The position numbers and the translations under genes are program-made. Positions 41,030 through 57,294 of a stretch of DNA of 64,000 nucleotides are shown here, in pieces. The first letter of the stretch is position 1; each line of letters begins with the position of its first letter. Source of the stretch: Unio delphinus (Eukaryota; Mollusca; Bivalvia; Unionida; Unionidae); assembly GCA_029339505.1 (NCBI GenBank), contig JAQISU010000094.1, positions 4,305,001-4,369,000 of the forward strand. The letters run 5' to 3'. Under the pieces are notes generated by a model. It did not search any database and was not told where the DNA came from. It saw only the letters and a list, made by a program, of their open reading frames with translations.

Positions 41030-41128
41030 ATTCAAGCCGTAGTGTTCATATATTCAAGCCGTCGTGGTCATATGTTCAATCCATATTGTTCATCTACTCA
41101 AACCATATCCTTCATCTACTAAAACAAT
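41030..41128 (+). repeat. Degenerate 22-bp minisatellite
   Basis: Four or more imperfect 22-base units such as ATTCAAGCCGTAGTGTTCAT resemble the CAGACCATAGTATTCATGT unit of the array at 44655-44981. Confidence 0.7.
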
Positions 41129-42349
41129 AGGATGGGTCGGCATGACATCACAAATTTAGCATCCTACTTTCAGCCATATTTCGGAGTGGAAAACAATTGG
41201 TTATGAACAGTACGGTAACATTAGTTATGTTCGATATTGCAAACCGTTTTAGTTTAATAATATTTTGTTGATTATTTCTGTTTTCTGTTTCGAAGTGCTG
41301 CATAGTCCTTTTGTACAAGCATGATAGAAAACCACGAATGTGTGTCTTCGAATACATGTGTTGTTATAGAAGTAATATATTTTAGGTTGATATGGGTAGC
41401 AGTGGTGTGTACGTGTCACGTACATGTTTACACAACAATATACGCCAATCATTGTCAAGATTGTTTGAAAAGTCGTGTCTGTTATATAGTTTGTATATTG
41501 TACACTTCCCATTTAAAAAATGATGAATATAAACGCAAGAATCATTATATCAGTTGGCCGTTCATGCAATGTCTTGGATAACGATGAATATGCATGATAT
41601 TTGCAGAAACGTCAAGTTGTGGACATTTATGACCGTCCATAAAAAATTCCAGCAGATATTTGGGTAAATAACCGAACAAAATGGCATGAAGAAACTGGCC
41701 TCTTTCTATAAATTGACACGAGGGTGATAATAAACTACCTAGAGACAAACATAAAATTACATGTGAGAGCAGCTATAATGGCCACTGTCTGGGGTTTCCT
41801 AAACGTTACAACGGCTATTAGGGTCATTATAATCTTAAAAGAGGATGATGCAACCAGTTCGGCCTAATTCTATGTCTTGGGATTCCTCCTTAAGACTTGG
41901 TACAGAGCCCGTGTAATGGATTGGCTCTGCTGTAATGTAAACAGCTTGTACATAGACCAAAAGACTGCACCAACCATCCTGTAGTAGAAACATACAAAAC
42001 AAGCCACAGGTAAACAATGTGGTAAAAGGAAAACAGGACTTACAGACACATTGTATGCAACAACGGAAGCCTCAGTACAAAATTTAGAATGGGAAACTTC
42101 CTCAGTTCCAATAAGACAGGGAGGGCCTAACTCTCAAACATGGAACATCAAGAACATTCATTAGAGAAGAATCCATACTATCTTCTCCAACATGAATAAG
42201 GGAAGAAGAAAACCCCTGAAGGGGTAGAGATATCTCTTTAATTCACGAGGGGCCAGCAGACATGAGTTATCTGAAACTCCTGACCTTCACACCAACCACC
42301 AAATTGACGACAAACAATAAGGAAACCAAAATATAGTATCTACCTCTAG
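41129..42349. other. No gene recognised
   Basis: There are only short unsupported frames. Sequence after about 42050 may belong to the 5' part of the following LINE. Confidence 0.4.
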
Positions 42350-42922
42350 TCCCTCCCTTGGGGTGGAGGACTCAGTGTCGAGAGAGAATCAAACCTCCTG
42401 TACTGAGAAATCGCCAGAGATAGCAGAGACTTTGTGCACTGAGAATAAAAAAAAGAAATACAACGGACTGACACAACAACGGACCTGGAAACCGAAAATA
42501 ATGAAACGGACAGTGAAATGGAACAAGAACAAGATAACTCAAATCCATCAGAGGGCCAAGGTTCCCAACTTAATATATTCTTAATATATAATTCTGAACA
42601 TAGAAATAAAGTGAAAAAAGAAATTATAAGAAACACTTAAATGCTATTGGACAGGAAGATAAGCGGCAACCTGGTCGAATGAAACCAAAATTGGATGGTT
42701 TATATTTTCCGTATAACTTCCATAAATACAAATGGAATAAATAATGATAAAGTTGAGAAGTTAGTAAAACTAACTGAATACGACATAATATTTGTGCAAT
42801 AAAAGAAACTCCTAACAAACTGTCTAAAGAAATGCAATGCAAAGTAGGAAGGGAACTAAAACTACAAAGCTATTGCTAACGATTATTCACAAGACGACGT
42901 AAAGGGAGGTGTAGCAATTATA

Positions 42923-42924
<2 letters not shown>

Positions 42925-43006
<82 letters not shown>
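42925..43006. repeat. (AT)n followed by (AG)n
   Basis: AT dinucleotides run to about 42954, then AG to about 43006. Confidence 0.95.
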
Positions 43007-43010
<4 letters not shown>

Positions 43011-44044
43011 ACATATATTGATTGAAAAACTCACTTAATAAATATCTACATTTCTGTCAAAAGAAACAAAAGAAGAGATTATATAGAAAACTTGAATAAA
43101 TATTTGAATATCTTTTATATGAATGATTTAATTATAGATATATCAGGGGAGTTAACTCCAAACGATATAATTAGCATCAAGTATATAGAGAAATTATTTA
43201 CTAAGCATAAACTAAAAGATGTGTAAAGAAGACAAAATCTTTAAAGAAGAAAATACACATATGACTATGGAGGTAAAGCAAGTAGATTAGATACATTTGC
43301 TATTCAAAAAGTATAAACGAACTAATAAATATGGAAAAGATACCATTTAGTCTAAGCTAAGACAAAACAACTTAGAGGAAAGAAAAGAAATAATGGAAAA
43401 ATTGGAAAAGATATAGAAGAAAAGAAAAGGAAAGAGCATTAGAGCAGGAACTTTCACACAGTTATAACAAAAGGGCTTAATGCATGTCTAAACAAACGAG
43501 AGGAAATCGTGGGATCGGGGTGGGGGTGGGGGGGTGGCTAGAATTTTAAAGGCAAAAAATAACGAATTAACGAGAAAGAAAGATAGTATGGACTATGTTT
43601 TAAATTACTATAAAGAACTATACTCTATGCAAGAAATAGATAATGACACCATATGAACGTAAGTGAAGCACAGTGCGAGATGAAATCGACAAAACAGAGA
43701 CATATGTGACGATTTCATCTCGACAGAAGAGATTAATACAACTATTAAACAATTAGCTAAAAGAAAATCACCAAGTGGAGATAGACTCACCGCGGAATTC
43801 TACCAAAAACTCCAAGATGAGTTATCGCCGGTCCTTGAAATACAATATAATAATATTTTTTTTAAAAAAAAGTGATTCAATGAGAAACACCACGAAGGAA
43901 GGGATTATATCCATTATATACAAAGGAAGGAAATTAGGGAAATTCTAAAACTTTGAGGCCAATTTTCTGTCCTAAACAAAGATAATAAAAGTTAAGTAGG
44001 ATCTTAGCGAATAGGGTAAAAAGGAGGATAAGACTCCATGGGAA

Positions 44045-44247
<203 letters not shown>

Positions 44248-44654
44248 GTATGTATGTATGTATGAACATTAGATGTAAAGTAGAACAAGAAAATTGAGGG
44301 TTAAGCTCGCTAAGTGTGTGGGAGCACTGATCCCAAGTGAAATCAATATAATTACAGCGCCTTATTTTTTTGTAATGTCTCCATAATGCATGGCTCATCG
44401 GTGACGTATCTCTAAGGTCATACCGAAAGGCCCTTCATACAAAGGAGCATACTTCACCAAAGACCACGTGATCACCAGGTGTGATGATATAAGGAATCAA
44501 AGAGTTCAAATAATTATGGAGATCTGCAAAAGAGAAAGGTAACGGAGGAGCAACATACTCTTCCTAGATGGAGACTTTGACAAAAATACACTTTTGTAGG
44601 TCATTGAATACATAATAAAGATCATGATGGCATGCGGAAAGATTAGAGAAATAA

Positions 44655-44981
44655 ATCAGACCATAGTATTCATGTACTCAGACCATAGTATTCATGTACT
44701 CAGACCATAGTATTCATGTACTCAGACCATAGTATTCATGTACTCAGACCATGTTGTTTTTCTACTCAGACCATAGTATTCATGTACTCAGACCATATTA
44801 TTCATGTACTCAGACCATAGTATTCATGTACTCAGACCATAATATTCATGTACTCAGACCATAGTATTCATGTACTCAGACCATATTATTCATGTACTCA
44901 GACCATAGTATTCATGTACCCAGACCATAGTATTCATGTACTCAGACCATATTATTCATGTACTCAGACCATAATGGTCAT
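44655..44981 (+). repeat. 22-bp minisatellite, about 15 units
   Basis: The unit contains CAGACCATAGTATTCATGT followed by ACT. Copies vary at a few sites (ATATTATTC, ATAATATTC, and a divergent copy with TTGTTTTTC). Confidence 0.95.
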
Positions 44982-45495
44982 GGATGAATATAGATGAATA
45001 ATCTCAACTTCATAACTACATGTTTTGGGTTTTAATTCAAAACAACATTAGCCTTTTTGCAATCCACATTAATAACTACAAGAATGGCAGTTAGATACAC
45101 TTATTAATTAGAATTAATTCCACTCGATAGTTTCTGCTGTGCTTATTTGAAGCCATATGGTCAACATATATGGTACTGTGACCAATAAAGGTACATACAC
45201 CTTAAATACACATCATTAGGAGTATAAACGTTTTAATACGTTTTACACCCCTCCCGACATAGCCTCCACCCCACCAGTCAACTGTTATTAAAAAGGAAAG
45301 ACTTATTTAGGTTTAACCGGCTAACACTTCATTTATATATGTATAATAATTTTAGAGTTAGAGAGATCAGTTTAAAGACACCTTGCATGGTGGGTAAGTG
45401 CCCCGGGCCCCCAAAGCCTTACTCCCTCCATCACAATATTAGATGTTATCTATTAGATACAATATGAGTATCAGATTGTGTTTTTTTATTGCATT
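44982..45495. other. No gene recognised
   Basis: This is unique-looking AT-rich sequence between the minisatellite and the candidate secreted-peptide gene. Confidence 0.45.
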
Positions 45496-45729
45496 TCATG
45501 TATTACACTTAAATTGATTTATATTGACTAATTTCACTGATCTGTTGCTTGCCTTACCGCTACTTAACTTCAACAGTTGTTGCATCGATGACTGTCCGTA
45601 TTCCTCTGTCGACGTAGTATGTAAAACATCTATATTCACAATGAAATTAAAAAGTGCAATAAATATTGTAATCCACGACATTTCTAAAGAATATGTCAAG
45701 GCGGTAAAGTTACAGCCTAAAAGTATCAT
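45496..45729 (-). CDS. Candidate small secreted protein or first exon
   Basis: From the first in-frame ATG (45729) the frame gives 77 residues with an N-terminal hydrophobic stretch (MSWITIFIALFNFIVNI) like a signal peptide, then a Ser/Thr-rich polar tail. Upstream on the minus strand is a TATA box (TATATAAATA, 45898-45889). After the stop, AATAAA occurs within about 15 bases. A splice donor candidate GCG|GTAAGG at 45558 would instead make this a first exon. A 12-codon upstream ATG frame precedes it. No family is recognised. Confidence 0.35.
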   Translation of the reverse strand: MILLGCNFTALTYSLEMSWITIFIALFNFIVNIDVLHTTSTEEYGQSSMQQLLKLSSGKASNRSVKLVNINQFKCNT

Positions 45730-45888
45730 AGCTGGCTGCCAGGTTAGCTTTCTGCGATGAATACCTCTGATCACAGGTTTAATAAACGGCTCAGGCACGC
45801 CCAGCCTTATAATCTATACTAACTGACATATAATTTAATCCAATGGGACTGAGTACACCAGGTATGGTCACCTCCATGACCTTCACAG

Positions 45889-45898
45889 TATTTATATA
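45889..45898 (-). promoter_or_regulatory. TATA box candidate
   Basis: CTATATAAATAC on the minus strand lies about 160 bases before the candidate ATG at 45729. Plausible but chance occurrence is likely in AT-rich DNA. Confidence 0.35.
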
Positions 45899-47452
45899 GA
45901 GGTCACACAATCTTTGGAGCCTCACTTTAAACGTCCTTATTTCCAGTAGAGTTTGCTTTGATGTAAGACTGCTTTAGTTTTTGTCTAAGATATTTTTAGT
46001 CTCAGTATCTATAACAGCACGCCAAGGTCTCTCTGTAATAGGGATTGAAGTCATCCGCCATAATTAGATAGATTGCATTACCATTAAAAAAGCTCAAAGA
46101 TTATACCTTTCAGCAAACCACCTGGTATAGAGCAGCAATGGTGACCGTACAAATTAGGGTCAGTCTAAGGAAGCTTAAACAACCAAGAATGTTAGAAGAT
46201 GCTAACCTATGTATATCTGAAGATCGATATCGAATGGAAGTACGCTGTTGAAGTGCCAAAGAGGTTCCAATTGATTGAAGACAAGGAAGATGCTTTAGGA
46301 GGGAAATGTTCAAGGAAGCTTTGGTAGAAACCGCAAAAGCAGTGATCACACCAATATAAAAAGAAGCCTAAGAACAAACGAAAGACTGACGACTTCTTTA
46401 AACTTATGAAAGAAAGTGAAAGGTAAAGCAAACTGACTAGTGAAAATACCAACAGCTAGACAAAAGTGTTTGGCAGTTGTGGTGGTGGTGGTTGTTATCG
46501 ATGTCTAGAGAAATGATCGATGTTAGTGTGATAGCCCTGATCGAGTGAATAATTACAATTTGAAATTAATGGAAGAAATTGAGATCTTTGCAAACACGAG
46601 CTCACACAATATAATTTAATAACAATTTAATCAATTAGATCAACAAAATAAAATTGAACAAGATACTTGAAGGATTCACTTGTAATAGAAAACTATTACC
46701 AAATAGTATTTAAAAATGCTATTAGCAGTTCTATGTACACAGATATGACAAATGTCGTCAGAAGCGTTTCAAACCTAATTGCCAGCATGTCTGTATAACC
46801 AAATCGGATGCTGGTCACTATAGATTCCATGTAGATCATCGGTTGGAGTATAGTGTACATCATCATTGAGTTCCCTCTGGTATTCGCTCTTCGTGGATTC
46901 TTTAATCAGTCAAGGATCATTTTTATTCACCGTGGAATCTTTCTATCCAACTTTTAGACGTTTTGTCGTTCTGACATTCTGAGGTGGAAGTGGCAATTAA
47001 TATCATGATAAACACTAAAATTCGATTCCGTCTAGAATCCCGAATGAATGCATTTCTCTCTCTCTCTCTAGTGAATTTCACAATTTTCATAAATCGTATA
47101 ACAAACAAACGCAAACTGCTAACATGGTTCCAGAAAATAACCTTAACATATCGTTCACTAATTTGTTTATATGCCTTTACATTAAATTGGATTATAATGT
47201 AATGTATTCCCTTAATACAGTCAGTCACCATTATTACTTGGTCGAAAGCATAGTTCGCTCTCGCCTCCTTTAATTAACACCTAGGAGTTTGAACTTCTTG
47301 AAATCACCATCTTGACTACATGTCGAATACATGTACACAAAAGCCGTATGCTCACTGTTACTGATCCGATGCTAGTTCAACCGATTCAAATGTAAAGAGA
47401 AGATACATATTTTCTAAACAAATGAATTAAACACAATTCACTTCTTGTCATA
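45899..47452. other. No gene recognised
   Basis: Open frames around 46110-46452 and 46923-47231 have no motifs or splice support. A short TCTCTC run is at about 47054. Confidence 0.45.
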
Positions 47453-47753
47453 GACCGATCTCGTGGCCTAGCGGTTAGAGCGTCCGCCGCGGAAGCGGGA
47501 GGTCGTGGGTTCTATCCCCGGCCGAGTCATACCAGAGTCTTACAAAAATGGTACTAACAGCTGCCTCGCTTGGCTCTTAGCATTAATATGTTAGTGTTAG
47601 GACTGATCGGACTGGTGTCAGGATATTGTGACTGGGTAGGACATCATGCTGCATGTCTGCGGCATGATGCCCCAGTGCTGGACAACACTATAAGCTGCCT
47701 CACTGCAGACATCGTAGTGATATGACTGAAAAACTGTTACGTTAAAATCCTTA

Positions 47754-47790
<37 letters not shown>
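47453..47790 (+). mobile_element. tRNA-derived SINE, family A, plus strand
   Basis: The tRNA-like head includes box A-like GTGGCCTAGCGGTTAGAGCG and box B-like GGTTCTATCCCCG; the body includes GCTGCCTCGCTTGG and GTTAGGACTGATCGG; the tail CGTTAAAATCCTTATC runs into (AC)n at 47755-47790. Length is about 300 bases without the tail. Confidence 0.9.
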
Positions 47791-47793
<3 letters not shown>

Positions 47794-48599
47794 CTTGTCC
47801 TAACTGCATTATTGGTTAATTCGTGGTCATGAACATCCTACAGACCTAATAACAATCAATTTCTAGTATACATGATTCGAATGACATATAAAAGTAAATT
47901 AAAACAATAATCCCATATGGTCTATTAAAAATACTGTAAGAAATCTTGGAATACATGAGTACTATAACATTCAAAACAAATGAATTCAAATTCTTCGGAA
48001 TCATACCAAAGAAAATCGGCATGAACTAAAGACGTGTAAAATAACTGTATGACAAAAACTCGAAACAATTACCTCTAGACGTATATGTCATTGAATAAAA
48101 TGTATGAAACTATCATACCGACCCTCATTAGGAATCAATAATGTTCACACTTGTCATGAATTTAAATCCGCGACAAATCACATACATCATCTGTAAATGG
48201 CTATGTGTCACAAAGACGTCTGCAACGTTCACTCACCTATGTGTTGCAATGTTCTCTACAAATTTATATCTGTTACAGAAGGATTATACAAAAGTGATCA
48301 CAAGGAAAAGAAAACTGGTCAAACTAAGATTGCAAAAATTGAAAGAAGTAACGATTAGGTCTTTATTACAATGCTCAAGAAGAAACGGAACATTTTAGCG
48401 GACAGAGTGAGTTAAAATACGACCACATCATAGTAGAGAAAACATATGCTTTATATTGATGAATAGAACACATCACCGAGCTATTTCAAATGACCAGGTG
48501 CTATTGCTGTAGAAATGGTTAGCTGTCCGGAAGAGTTCGGTTTAGAAAAACATGCTGCAACAATTAACGACAGTTATGAGAACTGAAATATCCATACAG
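47791..48599. other. No gene recognised
   Basis: An 85-codon frame at 48141-48398 has a C-terminal basic run but no family features; probably noncoding. Confidence 0.4.
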
Positions 48600-49200
48600 A
48601 CCGGATCAATTAGTTACAATTTTTTGCAATTCGTATCGGCAATGAGCATGCAGAAGGGTTCATGTGCCTCAGAAGATGCGACGATGAAACTATTCGAAGA
48701 ATTAGTAGATGCTTTTAAACATTAGGAACATATTAACCAACTGAAAACTGTCTAGGAAAGTACAAATGAGAGTTTTGCAGTGATGTCTACTTTCCATTTT
48801 AACACACGGATTTGAGTACTGGACTATCTCACAAACTGTGAAACTACATATTGAAGCGGCATAAGATCCCTGAGACGAATCTAGAGATTTGTTGTACCTG
48901 TTACACAGCTGATGAAGATGCAGGTCTGAGAGCTAAAACAAAAATAACACTTTTTCACAGTATCAGGAAAAGGCAGCTGCATTTCTTTGGGCGAATTGCG
49001 AGGAAAGAAAAACTTAAAAACATCATCGTTACAGGAAAAAAACAGGCGCTCTAAAACCGAGAGAAGCCTTTGGGAAGATGCATACACGGGAACATAAACA
49101 TGAAGCCAAGTGAAGTTCTGGGCTTTGGTAGAAAACAAGACCATTGTCTCCAGCGTTCTGAAAGGATATGGTACATGAATTAATCAGTGAATGAATGAAT
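48600..49200 (+). mobile_element. LINE reverse transcriptase C-terminal remnant
   Basis: The frame at 48851-49054 contains HSIRKRQLHFFGRIARKEKL and NIIVTGK, the recurring C-terminal segment of endonuclease/RT retroelements in invertebrates. Flanking sequence gives matching fragments in other frames. It is decayed. Confidence 0.65.
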
Positions 49201-49363
49201 GTTGTAACTAATCTCTTCGAATGCATTAGAACATAGGTTGAATTAAACTCTCCAGGAACTTAGCCTTTCTGTATTTACAAGATTCTTCAAAACTACAAAC
49301 TACAAGTTTTACCTTTATAATGACCGTCATAATAAAGTACAGACTGAACTACGAATCATGTTT

Positions 49364-50108
49364 TGTACACTTAAGATAGATTTCAGGATGCAGAATACGA
49401 TTAATAGCTTTGCTGTACACTTAAGCTACATTTCAGATGCAGTATACGATGTATATAGCTTTGCTGTACACTTAAGATAGATTTCAGATGCAGTATACGA
49501 TGAGTAGCTTTGCTGTACACTTAAGATACATTTCAGATGCAGTATACGATGAATAGCTTTGCTGTACACTTAAGATACATTTCAGATGCAGAATACGATG
49601 TATAGCTTTGCTGTACACTTAAGATAGATTTCCGATGCAGTATACGATGCATAGCTTTGAAGTACACTTAAGATAGATTTCCGATGCAGTATACAATGAA
49701 TAGCTTTGCTGTACACTTAAGATACTTTTCAGAAGCTGTATACGATGAATAGCTTTGCTGTACACTTAAGATAGATTTCAGGTGCAGAATACGATGAATA
49801 GCTTTGCTGTACAATTAAGATAGATTTCCGATGCAGTATACGATGCATAGCTTTGCTGTACACTTCAGATACATTTCAGATGCAGTATACGATGAATAGC
49901 TTTGCTGTACACTTAAGATAGATTTCAGATGCAGTATACGATGTATAGCTTTGCTGTACACTTAAGATACATTTCAGATGCAGTATACGATGAATAGCTT
50001 TGCTGTACACTTAAGATACATTTCAGATGCAGTATATGATGAATAGCTTTCCTGTACACTTAAGATAGATTTCAGATGTAGTATACGATGAATAGCTTTG
50101 CTGAATTG
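49364..50108 (+). repeat. 49-bp minisatellite, about 15 units
   Basis: The unit contains GTACACTTAAGATA(C/G)ATTTC then GATGCAGTATACGATGAATA and GCTTTGCT. Units vary by single substitutions; two subtypes (ATACATTTCAG and ATAGATTTCCG) alternate irregularly. Confidence 0.95.
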
Positions 50109-50724
50109 CAGATAGCAACATTTAGGTCGATGTGATTGATGTACTATGTGCTTATGTAGTGATGGGTCCTAGGTTACAGTACACAGACAGCGAAACTCTG
50201 ACATAGGTAAAGAAGATCTGACTATAATAACCTTATTAGGAGATTGAGGTCGAATTCCTATTTACCATGAATACCAAGGATTTTAAAGTAATTGATTATG
50301 TAAACGGTAGATCCAAAATTAACAAACTATTTTCACGCGCTGCTGGCTTTTTGGCGTGAAGGGAATCCTGTAAATGAATACTTACAGAGCATAAATTGTT
50401 AAATGAGGATTGTAATTTATTCAATTCACGCAATTTGTCACTCATTGTACATGCATGTTGATTTTCTTAATGTATTTCCGATGAACATGTCTGGATCATT
50501 TCACCTGTAAGATACTTTTCTTTCCTTTTATTTTGGGATCCATGAATAAAGAATATCTGCCAAGGTCTTGGGTATTAAACCGTTGTCCTCCGTGCTGCCA
50601 CTTTTTGGAAGCAATTAGTTTTCTAACGTTTTTCTTCAATTCTTCATTTTCACATATTTCAACTTTGCCTGTACCATTATCTAGCACGATATAGCCACTA
50701 TTGTGTTGAGATTTCGTCAAACGC

Positions 50725-50793
50725 CATGCATGCATACATACATACATACATACATACATACATACATACATACATACATACATACATACATAC
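50725..50793. repeat. (ACAT)n microsatellite
   Basis: This is a tetranucleotide run of about 69 bases. Confidence 0.95.
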
Positions 50794-51111
50794 GTACAAA
50801 CGTACGTACGTATGTGTTTATGTGTTTATGTATGTATATATCATTTTAAATTAAAACTTATCATAAGTAGACTTGATCCCTAGTATAAAACATAAGTCAC
50901 TATACGAGGACCAGGATGAGGGTCAAAAGTTGATTTCTAAAACATTCGTCAACAACATCAGAACTATGACATCAAATTTAGTAAGCAACCTGAAACATAC
51001 AAAGTAGACCATGTTTTTCCATGTCCTGAACTCAAATGGAAGAAGTTTACATTCAAGTAATAATTATCTTAATCATATAATCTACATTCATATACAAAAA
51101 TTAGCTGCGTT

Positions 51112-51114
51112 GCA

Positions 51115-51157
<43 letters not shown>

Positions 51158-51180
51158 TAAGAATTTTTAACGTAGCTTTA
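51112..51180 (-). mobile_element. SINE family A, 3' fragment
   Basis: A (GT)n run followed by GATAAGAATTTTTAACGTAGC is the 3' end (minus strand) of the SINE at 47453-47790. Confidence 0.7.
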
Positions 51181-52742
51181 TGTTAAGTTGTCTGGATCGT
51201 TGAACTTAACATAAAGTTATTTCCTTATAGCTAACTAATTGTGATCCAGTCTGGTCTGACTGTTATTAGAAGTGTACCAAACAAATCTGTCATTGTGGCA
51301 TATTTACAGGGTCAATGTTTTACATGACCGAGTTTAAGATGAAGTATTTGAATTTTCATAAAATATTTCTTACATCATTTAAGCATTGGCAGGAACATTT
51401 ATGACAAATGATTGAAAGCGAACATTCTCTGAGAGAATTATATATTACCTCTAAGCAATACCTGTAGCTATCAAAATATGTGTATTTTCCATTCTTAATT
51501 CAACCAATCATACCATGCAGTTTTGGGCACCAATTGTTTTAACACTGTGTTTATCTCCTACACATATGAAATAGATCTTTGATATGACTCCAATGCCACC
51601 ACAGAATGTTCCTAGCTTTGCACGATTGATTTTCGTATTGTAATAAATGTTGGGAATTATCAATGTGTACTTATGTCTCAATTTTAAGATTTGTTAGAAA
51701 TTAGGGATTAGTGGTTTCATTATGGGAAGCTGGTGTTGGGGAAATATTTATCAACATGAGTAACCAGCCAAATTCTAGGCGCAAACGTTACAGAGTGCAG
51801 TGTTCATGTTTCTTCATGATGGCATGTTTTAATTTCATAGTTGAGATCAGGTCAGATCCGAATAAGTGAGCAGCCAAGAAGTTTCGGTTTAAATCTAAAG
51901 GTGTTGGTAATGTATTTTCGTGTGAAATATTTGTGATAAGTCTTCACATTTTCAATAACGGAAGAATTGAAGAAGGCGTTGTTTTGTTACATTGAGACGC
52001 CTTTTATTGTTGGCATGATCGTAAATGATGTTTAAAGTCACATGTGAAATGAAGCTCAAAGTCGTGATTCTAATGACTCAGTGTGCAAAGAGTATTTGTG
52101 TCATTGTTTTTGTATATGTGTGTGTACAAAGTATTTGTCACATTTTCTTTGTATATGTTTGTGTTACGTTTACATTGGTATAATTCGCTAAAAAGGTGAT
52201 TTTATTGCCAGCTTTCCTTAAAATTACTTTACCAACACGAACATTTATAGAAAGTATTTCAGGTGCTAGTTCGTTCATCTGTGACATCGAAAACCCCAAA
52301 CAAGACTTTTTAGAAGCATCCTAAATTTATAAATTTTTTCTTACTATTATTTTCATTTTATTGAATCACATTTTCAATGGTCTAACGAACTAAACGGAGT
52401 ATCTCCGAATAAAGCGAAACTAAACCACTTTTGTCTTGAATGCTCTACAATGATGAATGCACATGCAAACATTTATTTGGACGATGTTTTGTCATGATTT
52501 CATATTGAGCTATTAACATTGTTTTCACTCTTTATAAATACGTTATTTGCAGTGTAATATATTGTGAATCAGCTTTTGCTAAATGACTTGTCCTTTATAG
52601 AAACAGTTGGATACATTTACTCATTCGTAGCAACGGGCAAATACAAAACATCAAAACGTAACACAGTCTGCAACTTATAGATAATACTTATTTACAGTTC
52701 CTCAAACAACTTTTAGGCAGACTGGTTTCATGTATTATTACT

Positions 52743-52746
<4 letters not shown>

Positions 52747-52822
<76 letters not shown>
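52747..52822. repeat. (TC)n microsatellite
   Basis: This is an uninterrupted TC run of about 76 bases. Confidence 0.95.
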
Positions 52823-52826
<4 letters not shown>

Positions 52827-54668
52827 TATCAGAACTCCTTTGCTTTGTCATGCCAAAGACGAGATGTGTATTAATAAAGAGAATTAATGTTCGCAAATCT
52901 GGAACAAGTCCCAATATACCTGCATATAATACATATCGTATTTGCTAAGATGTTCAGAAGAGGCGGAAGAATTCCGATGAACATTAGGCGTTCTTAGTTT
53001 TCAGCTACTGTGACAGCGAAATGTAGTCAAAGCATATCTGGTGACGTCATAGATATGCAATCTTTTGATGATTTTTGAGTGCCTAAGATAATTGTTAAGG
53101 TTAAATTAGCTTGAAAAATTTAAAAAAATAAACCAATTATTTGCAAAAATTGGGAAGAGCGACTGAAAACGTGCAATATTCTAATTTCGGTTTCCATGTT
53201 TGAATTGTATGATCCTGTTTGAAAATTCATAATTCATAATTTTGCCGCCTTGAAAGCTAGTTAAAACCAAAAAATATCGATTGCAAATAAAATGTTTTGA
53301 AGTTGCACTTTAGTAGAAAAGTATAACAATGGAAAGTTGATTTATAATTTAGCTTTGAAAATTCAAACTATAAATCAAGACATACTTAATTCGCCCAAAA
53401 GTTGTCCAGATGTATCTTCTAGCGTATAATTTTGTTTTCACTCTTCATAAGCACCGTGACTGAATAGTAGACTACATCAATAGATGCTACGCTCAAAGGT
53501 TAGATCTATATAGCATGTATTTTAAGGTAGCTGTGGACGCCAAATTCCTTGTCATTGACCTATAGCCTTTAGATCCTAGGGTAAGGCTTTACAGATCGTT
53601 TTGATCTGTAAGTTTCGATATGATGAAATTGCCAAAATGGCGACTCCCAACAATAAACTTGACATAAATGTTCTTCAGCCATTTATTACCACATCATCTA
53701 TATTAGAATATAGCAGGTGTTGATTTTTCTTGCTTTTGCGAGACTATAGATGCAGAGTACACAAATGAACGATTTCGGTTGCTTTATATATAATGGAATG
53801 TGCTCAGAAATGGCTGAAAACTAAAGCTGTCAAATTTCTTGGTGGAAGGCTTCTTTCTTAATGTTTCTAAAACATACAAAAATTGTAGATCTGATAATTT
53901 TGCGAGATATTATACCTTCATGGACATTAGCGCTAACGCAAAGCACCCAGATGCTCAGGTCTAAAGACAATGTTATGATTGTCTCATCTAAGTTTCTTCT
54001 AGCGGAGGCCAGTCATTGCAGTAAAATGAGTGGATGATAAATGAACACGCCACATATCGTAACGAGATGTTCGTAGAAAGAAACGAAGGCGTTTTATAAT
54101 TAGTTTTCCACGTATTTGGCTTGATTGGTAGTATTTTTGATTTTATTTCATCTTCTATTTTGAGTAAAGAACTTAGTCTCAGCCTGGTTGGACTATATTT
54201 AACATCGAGTTTGCAGATCACAGTCTGGGGAAAATATTACCGGAAAGGCGCCTGAGCGGAAAGCTTTTGACTTTATTTCTTGATAAAATGTTGCCATCAT
54301 CGAGTTTATAACAGTATAATGTACACGTCATGAAACAAAATGCTACGCTAATATATAACTAATCTGATCCCAGCGTTCCGTGAATACCATATTTTGTACT
54401 TTTATTTACCTCAAGGTATACGTTGGAATACTTTGTTCTGAATATTGTCTTAATTTACCTTACTTTACCTTTACAGTGCTATTTAGCTCCCCAACCCCAG
54501 AGTTTGAGGTACGTCATCTTTTTTTCACTTTGTTTGTCTCAGATACTTGTTTCGCGTTCATTTCATAACTGTAAACGTAGTAAGTTTCATGTTGACCCAT
54601 GCTAAAAATAGCGCATACCGATATGTAAAGCAATCAATCAGATAGCAAATAAAAGTGATTAACGCTGT

Positions 54669-54670
<2 letters not shown>
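52823..54670. other. No gene recognised
   Basis: AT-rich sequence; the short frames are unsupported. Confidence 0.45.
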
Positions 54671-54704
<34 letters not shown>

Positions 54705-54945
54705 GTTTAACGCCATTTTTCAGCACAATATATAGGCTATACATGGCGGCCAGTATTAGTGGTGGAGGAAGAAACCAGAAAAACCCGGAAAGAACCACCG
54801 ACCCACGAGAAGCTACTGGCAAGCTTTCTCACTTAACTACATTAGCCGAATCTTAGACTCGAACCCACGCAGACAGAGGTGAGATGGCAGTGGTCCGTAA
54901 CGGACAGCGCTTTAGACCACTCGGCCACTCGGGGCCCCCAACGCT
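54671..54945 (-). mobile_element. tRNA-derived SINE, family B, minus strand
   Basis: On the minus strand it starts GGGGCCCCGAGTGGCCGAGT (tRNA-like box A), has box B-like GGGTTCGAGTCTAAGATTCG, a conserved-looking centre (GGTGGTTCTTTCCGGGTTTT) and ends GCGTTAAACCATA with a poly(A) tail (T run 54672-54701 on plus). Confidence 0.88.
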
Positions 54946-57278
<2,333 letters not shown>

Positions 57279-57294
57279 ATGGGAATATCTCAAG
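57279..57294 (+). CDS. Candidate first coding exon of a secreted protein
   Basis: ATG GGA ATA TCT CAA G is followed by a GTAAGA donor. Joined in phase to 60649-60832, it would supply the start methionine directly before a hydrophobic signal-peptide-like stretch. The support is splice phase and the signal peptide only. Confidence 0.4.

Larger units (their letters stand above)
50109..52740. other. No gene; simple repeats and a SINE tail
   Basis: This contains (CATA)n at 50725-50793 and a SINE A 3' fragment at 51112-51180. No coding sequence is supported. Confidence 0.45.

Noticed and set aside
47456..47530. Possible functional tRNA gene
   Set aside because: The tRNA-like head is followed by a SINE body and tail repeated at 63494 and 35097, so it is a SINE, not a tRNA gene.
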